Source: JAKVAV01 sp964651785 (lineage in GTDB: Bacteria > Bacteroidota > Bacteroidia > Flavobacteriales_D > Cryomorphaceae). From it: 64,000 bases of DNA. The translations under genes were made by a program, and so were the position numbers. Position 1 is the stretch's first letter. Every line of letters starts with the position of its first letter. The stretch is from NCBI GenBank assembly GCA_964651785.1, contig CAZYWJ010000005.1, forward strand, positions 35,306 to 99,305, written 5' to 3'. This document shows positions 62,144 to 64,000 of this stretch, piece after piece. The notes below the pieces were generated by a model, which saw only the letters and a list, made by a program, of their open reading frames with translations, was not told the DNA's origin and ran no database searches.

Positions 62144-62761
62144 TCAGGTTGCCATAATTGCTTCGGTACTGCTAGGGGGGCCGATTCCCCCGGCGCCAAT
62201 GGCAAGGACTCTGAAGTAATATGTTTTGCCCGGTTTCAAATTGTCGATCAGGCAGCGACTCTTCGTGCTGTAGTTGATCGTTGTCCAATCCGATTTCTTC
62301 GCATCCTTCTTTAAGGTGCTTTGAACCAGGTAATTTTTGCTATTTCTTACCGGAGACCACATTAGAAGCAGCTCTCCCGAATTTTCCGTGCGCTTAATGC
62401 GAAAATTGGCGGGGTGCGTCAGGGCTGAAGGCTGGTTGTTTCTTTTTCTTAATTCAAAACCCGAACGTTCAATCTCTGCCTTATCTCCTTTGCTCATCGC
62501 TTCCACATAAGATGCAGCCTGTCGCAATTTTGCATCGAGATTCTTCACGCAAAGGTTTCTTGCGCCTATTGCTCTTCGATCTCCGTATTCCGCCATTTTC
62601 ATCGCCTTTTCCAAGGCTTCACAAGCTGAAGTTAAATCGTTTATCAACTCCGTGTTTTCGCCATAAATTTTGCTGCTGTTCATTCCGGCTACCACCCGTT
62701 TGGCCTTCTCTATTTTTTCCGAGGGGTTCAATCCGCGAAGCCCGATTTTTACTTTCAGCAT
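62144..62761 (-). CDS. Fibronectin type III domain protein
   Basis: 205 residues, no signal peptide. N-terminal about 110 residues are helical and basic (ACEALEKAMKMAEYGDRRAIGARN), then one FN3 domain at about 115-205 (ANFRIKRTENSGELLLMWSPV, TINYSTKSRCLIDNLKPGKTYYFRVLAIGAGG). Similar cytoplasmic Bacteroidota proteins are annotated only by the FN3 domain. Followed by its own terminator. Function unknown. Confidence 0.75.
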   Translation of the reverse strand: MLKVKIGLRGLNPSEKIEKAKRVVAGMNSSKIYGENTELINDLTSACEALEKAMKMAEYGDRRAIGARNLCVKNLDAKLRQAASYVEAMSKGDKAEIERSGFELRKRNNQPSALTHPANFRIKRTENSGELLLMWSPVRNSKNYLVQSTLKKDAKKSDWTTINYSTKSRCLIDNLKPGKTYYFRVLAIGAGGIGPPSSTEAIMAT

Positions 62762-62948
62762 AATTAATATGACACTTGATGCCCTCGTTTACGCAAATGC
62801 TCGATTAAAGGTTTCAAGCAGCCAAAAAAAAAATGCAGATTCAATTTTTCGAATTGTCATTGAATGGCGTTTTTATGCAGAAGAAATTCCACATTTTTCT
62901 AATGAAACTGAAACTTTTGCATTAGCGGTAGCTATGAGAATCAGGTGA

Positions 62949-63314
62949 TTATTTTTTTCGTACCGAATAAGGAACATGCTCATCCAGAAGCAATGCTTCT
63001 TGAAATTGAGTTTGAGCAAGTCTGAGGTCAATATCTTCCCGCGTTTTAAAACTTACACTATAAATTTGCTTTCGGCCTTTTGATTCCAGCCAGCCGTGTT
63101 CATTGCTCAACTCATTTCCTCTTAAAAAGGCCCATTCTACACTGTCATCTTTCAAAACATTGAAATAGCAAATCCACGATTTGCGAAAGTAAAACGGTAG
63201 TTTCCAGCGCCGTTTCACCTCAATACCCGGCGTTTCCACAATTAAGTCGTGCAAGCACTGAACAATACCTGCCTGTTCAAGCGTTAGATTGTATAGGTAT
63301 TCATTTATTTGCAC
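62949..63314 (-). CDS. DUF1801 protein
   Basis: 121 residues. YdhG-like DUF1801 fold: an early helix (LCLHDLIVETPGIEVKRRWKLPFYF is the helix and beta hairpin), YFNVLKDDSVEWAFLRG, and a final helix with LLLDEHVPYSVRKK. Members are small cytoplasmic proteins of unknown role. ATG at 63314. Single gene. Confidence 0.8.
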   Translation of the reverse strand: MQINEYLYNLTLEQAGIVQCLHDLIVETPGIEVKRRWKLPFYFRKSWICYFNVLKDDSVEWAFLRGNELSNEHGWLESKGRKQIYSVSFKTREDIDLRLAQTQFQEALLLDEHVPYSVRKK

Positions 63315-63400
63315 GTAGAATTCCTCTTTTGGTGACGAATATCATGTTTCCTAAGATTACGAATGACTAAATTAGTAACGAATAAGAAAAATCAATAACC

Positions 63401-63703
63401 ATGGACAAGACCATAGAACCTGTAAATTTCAACGCGAGCCAAGAGTTGATTCAACACATTGATGAAATGTTTGATAAATTGGTTCGATACAATGATCAGA
63501 TTGTAAAGGCTGATATTTACTTGAAATCACTTACGGAGACTCCCGAGCGCTCGAAAAAGGTGGAAGTACGCGTTTTCCTTCCGGGAAAAGACGTTTTCGT
63601 TGAATTTGAAGCGGATACTTTTAAAACGGCAGCTCAGAAAAACTTTGATCGATTGAAAGTTATTTTGGGCAAAGAGAAAGATAAATTGAAATCACATCAT
63701 TGA
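63401..63703 (+). CDS. hpf: Ribosome hibernation promoting factor, short form (HPF/RaiA)
   Basis: 100 residues, ATG at 63401. Beta-alpha-beta-beta-beta-alpha pattern of the S30AE domain: FNASQELIQHIDEMFDKLVRYND, VEVRVFLPGKDVFVEFEADTFKTAAQKNFDRLKVIL. Binds the 30S subunit in stationary phase. Short form, so it lacks the extra C-terminal dimerisation domain of long HPF. Followed by its own terminator. Confidence 0.9.
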   Translation: MDKTIEPVNFNASQELIQHIDEMFDKLVRYNDQIVKADIYLKSLTETPERSKKVEVRVFLPGKDVFVEFEADTFKTAAQKNFDRLKVILGKEKDKLKSHH

Positions 63704-63723
63704 TCTCCGTTTCTATAGACATG

Positions 63724-63753
63724 AAAAAACCCTCGGTGAACCGAGGGTTTTTT
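63724..63753. terminator. Bidirectional terminator
   Basis: AAAAAACCCTCGG, TGAA loop, CCGAGGGTTTTTT between convergent hpf and the T9SS cargo gene. Confidence 0.9.
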
Positions 63754-63781
63754 GATTTAACGACCATCATTATTGGATCTG

Positions 63782-64000
63782 CTAGTTGGTTATAATCACT
63801 TTCTTCGTGACCGCCCCCTTCTCAGTGTGAAGCGTGACCAGATACAAACCTCTCGGTAAATCTTCGACATTGACCATATTCATACCTGACGTATTCATCT
63901 CATTGATAAGCCTTCCTTCCGTATTGAAAATTTGTACTCTCTCCATTCTCAACAAAGACTCCACGGTGAAGCGACCTGAAGTAGGATTCGGGAAGACATT
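63782..64000 (-). CDS. T9SS type A sorting domain of a secreted protein (5' end outside window)
   Basis: The last 72 residues of a larger gene that starts beyond the right edge. It has the type A sorting pattern: NVFPNPTSGRFTVES at the window edge, VQIFNTEGRLINEMN, NVEDLPRGLYLVTLHTEKGAVTKKVIITN at the end. It directs T9SS export across the outer membrane. The cargo is unknown. Confidence 0.88.
   Translation of the reverse strand, partial: NVFPNPTSGRFTVESLLRMERVQIFNTEGRLINEMNTSGMNMVNVEDLPRGLYLVTLHTEKGAVTKKVIITN

Noticed and set aside
62006..62314. Plus-strand frame over the FN3 gene end
   Set aside because: Crosses the terminator and lies antisense to a better supported gene.

Overview
The window reads as a chromosomal segment of a Bacteroidota bacterium, most likely a marine Flavobacteriales-type lineage. 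Supporting signs are three C-terminal T9SS (type IX secretion) sorting domains, a TamL/TamB-type envelope pair, LytS/LytTR two-component signalling, many Bacteroidota-style lipoproteins, and several -7 boxes of the form TAnnTTTG just upstream of starts. No rRNA, tRNA or CRISPR array was seen. It is a draft assembly: two 100-N gaps are each flanked by the same 55 bp on both sides, so each can be closed by overlap.

Layout. 0-9 kb is the least settled part: the 3' part of a second DnaE-type polymerase, a lower-GC AAA/DUF4143 ATPase, a decayed second copy of the dnaE 3' end, a lone HEPN-domain gene next to an attC-like hairpin, and a carboxypeptidase-regulatory-like exported protein. 7-17 kb holds housekeeping genes (acyltransferase, phosphofructokinase, MsrB, SelO, an SDR protein) mixed with small lipoproteins and one clear pseudogene. 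17-26 kb carries a LytTR two-component system, an outer-membrane barrel, a broken FkbM-like methyltransferase, a universal stress protein, an HD hydrolase, an AI-2E-type exporter, an RluA pseudouridine synthase and MscL. 26.5-30.5 kb is a trehalose locus (OtsA-OtsB fusion and a GH15 enzyme), which together with MscL suggests osmotic adaptation.

30.7-37.2 kb holds a GreA-like protein, a small barrel, a subtilase, a T9SS cargo protein and a tightly packed ergothioneine operon egtB-egtD-DUF427. 37.5-41.3 kb is a minus-strand operon dapD, GT9 glycosyltransferase, divergent YrdC-like protein and CCA-adding enzyme. 41.3-46.3 kb has a T9SS-exported lipase-like hydrolase, ruvX-clpP and two exported proteins. 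46.3-47.2 kb is a 0.9 kb gene-free region that looks like two tandem small-RNA genes sharing the same upstream element, each ending in a terminator hairpin. 47.2-55.4 kb holds a lipoprotein and the tamB-tamL operon. 55.4-64 kb has a GT-C-like membrane protein, a LOG-family enzyme, the overlapping gcvT-comB-yggS run, a HEAT-like protein with a DUF3298 lipoprotein, a candidate small RNA, an FN3 protein, a DUF1801 protein, HPF, and the end of a T9SS cargo gene.

The most worthwhile leads are the tandem small-RNA candidates, the recombinant dnaE/ATPase locus, the egtBD-DUF427 operon, and the two assembly gaps that can be closed from the sequence alone.
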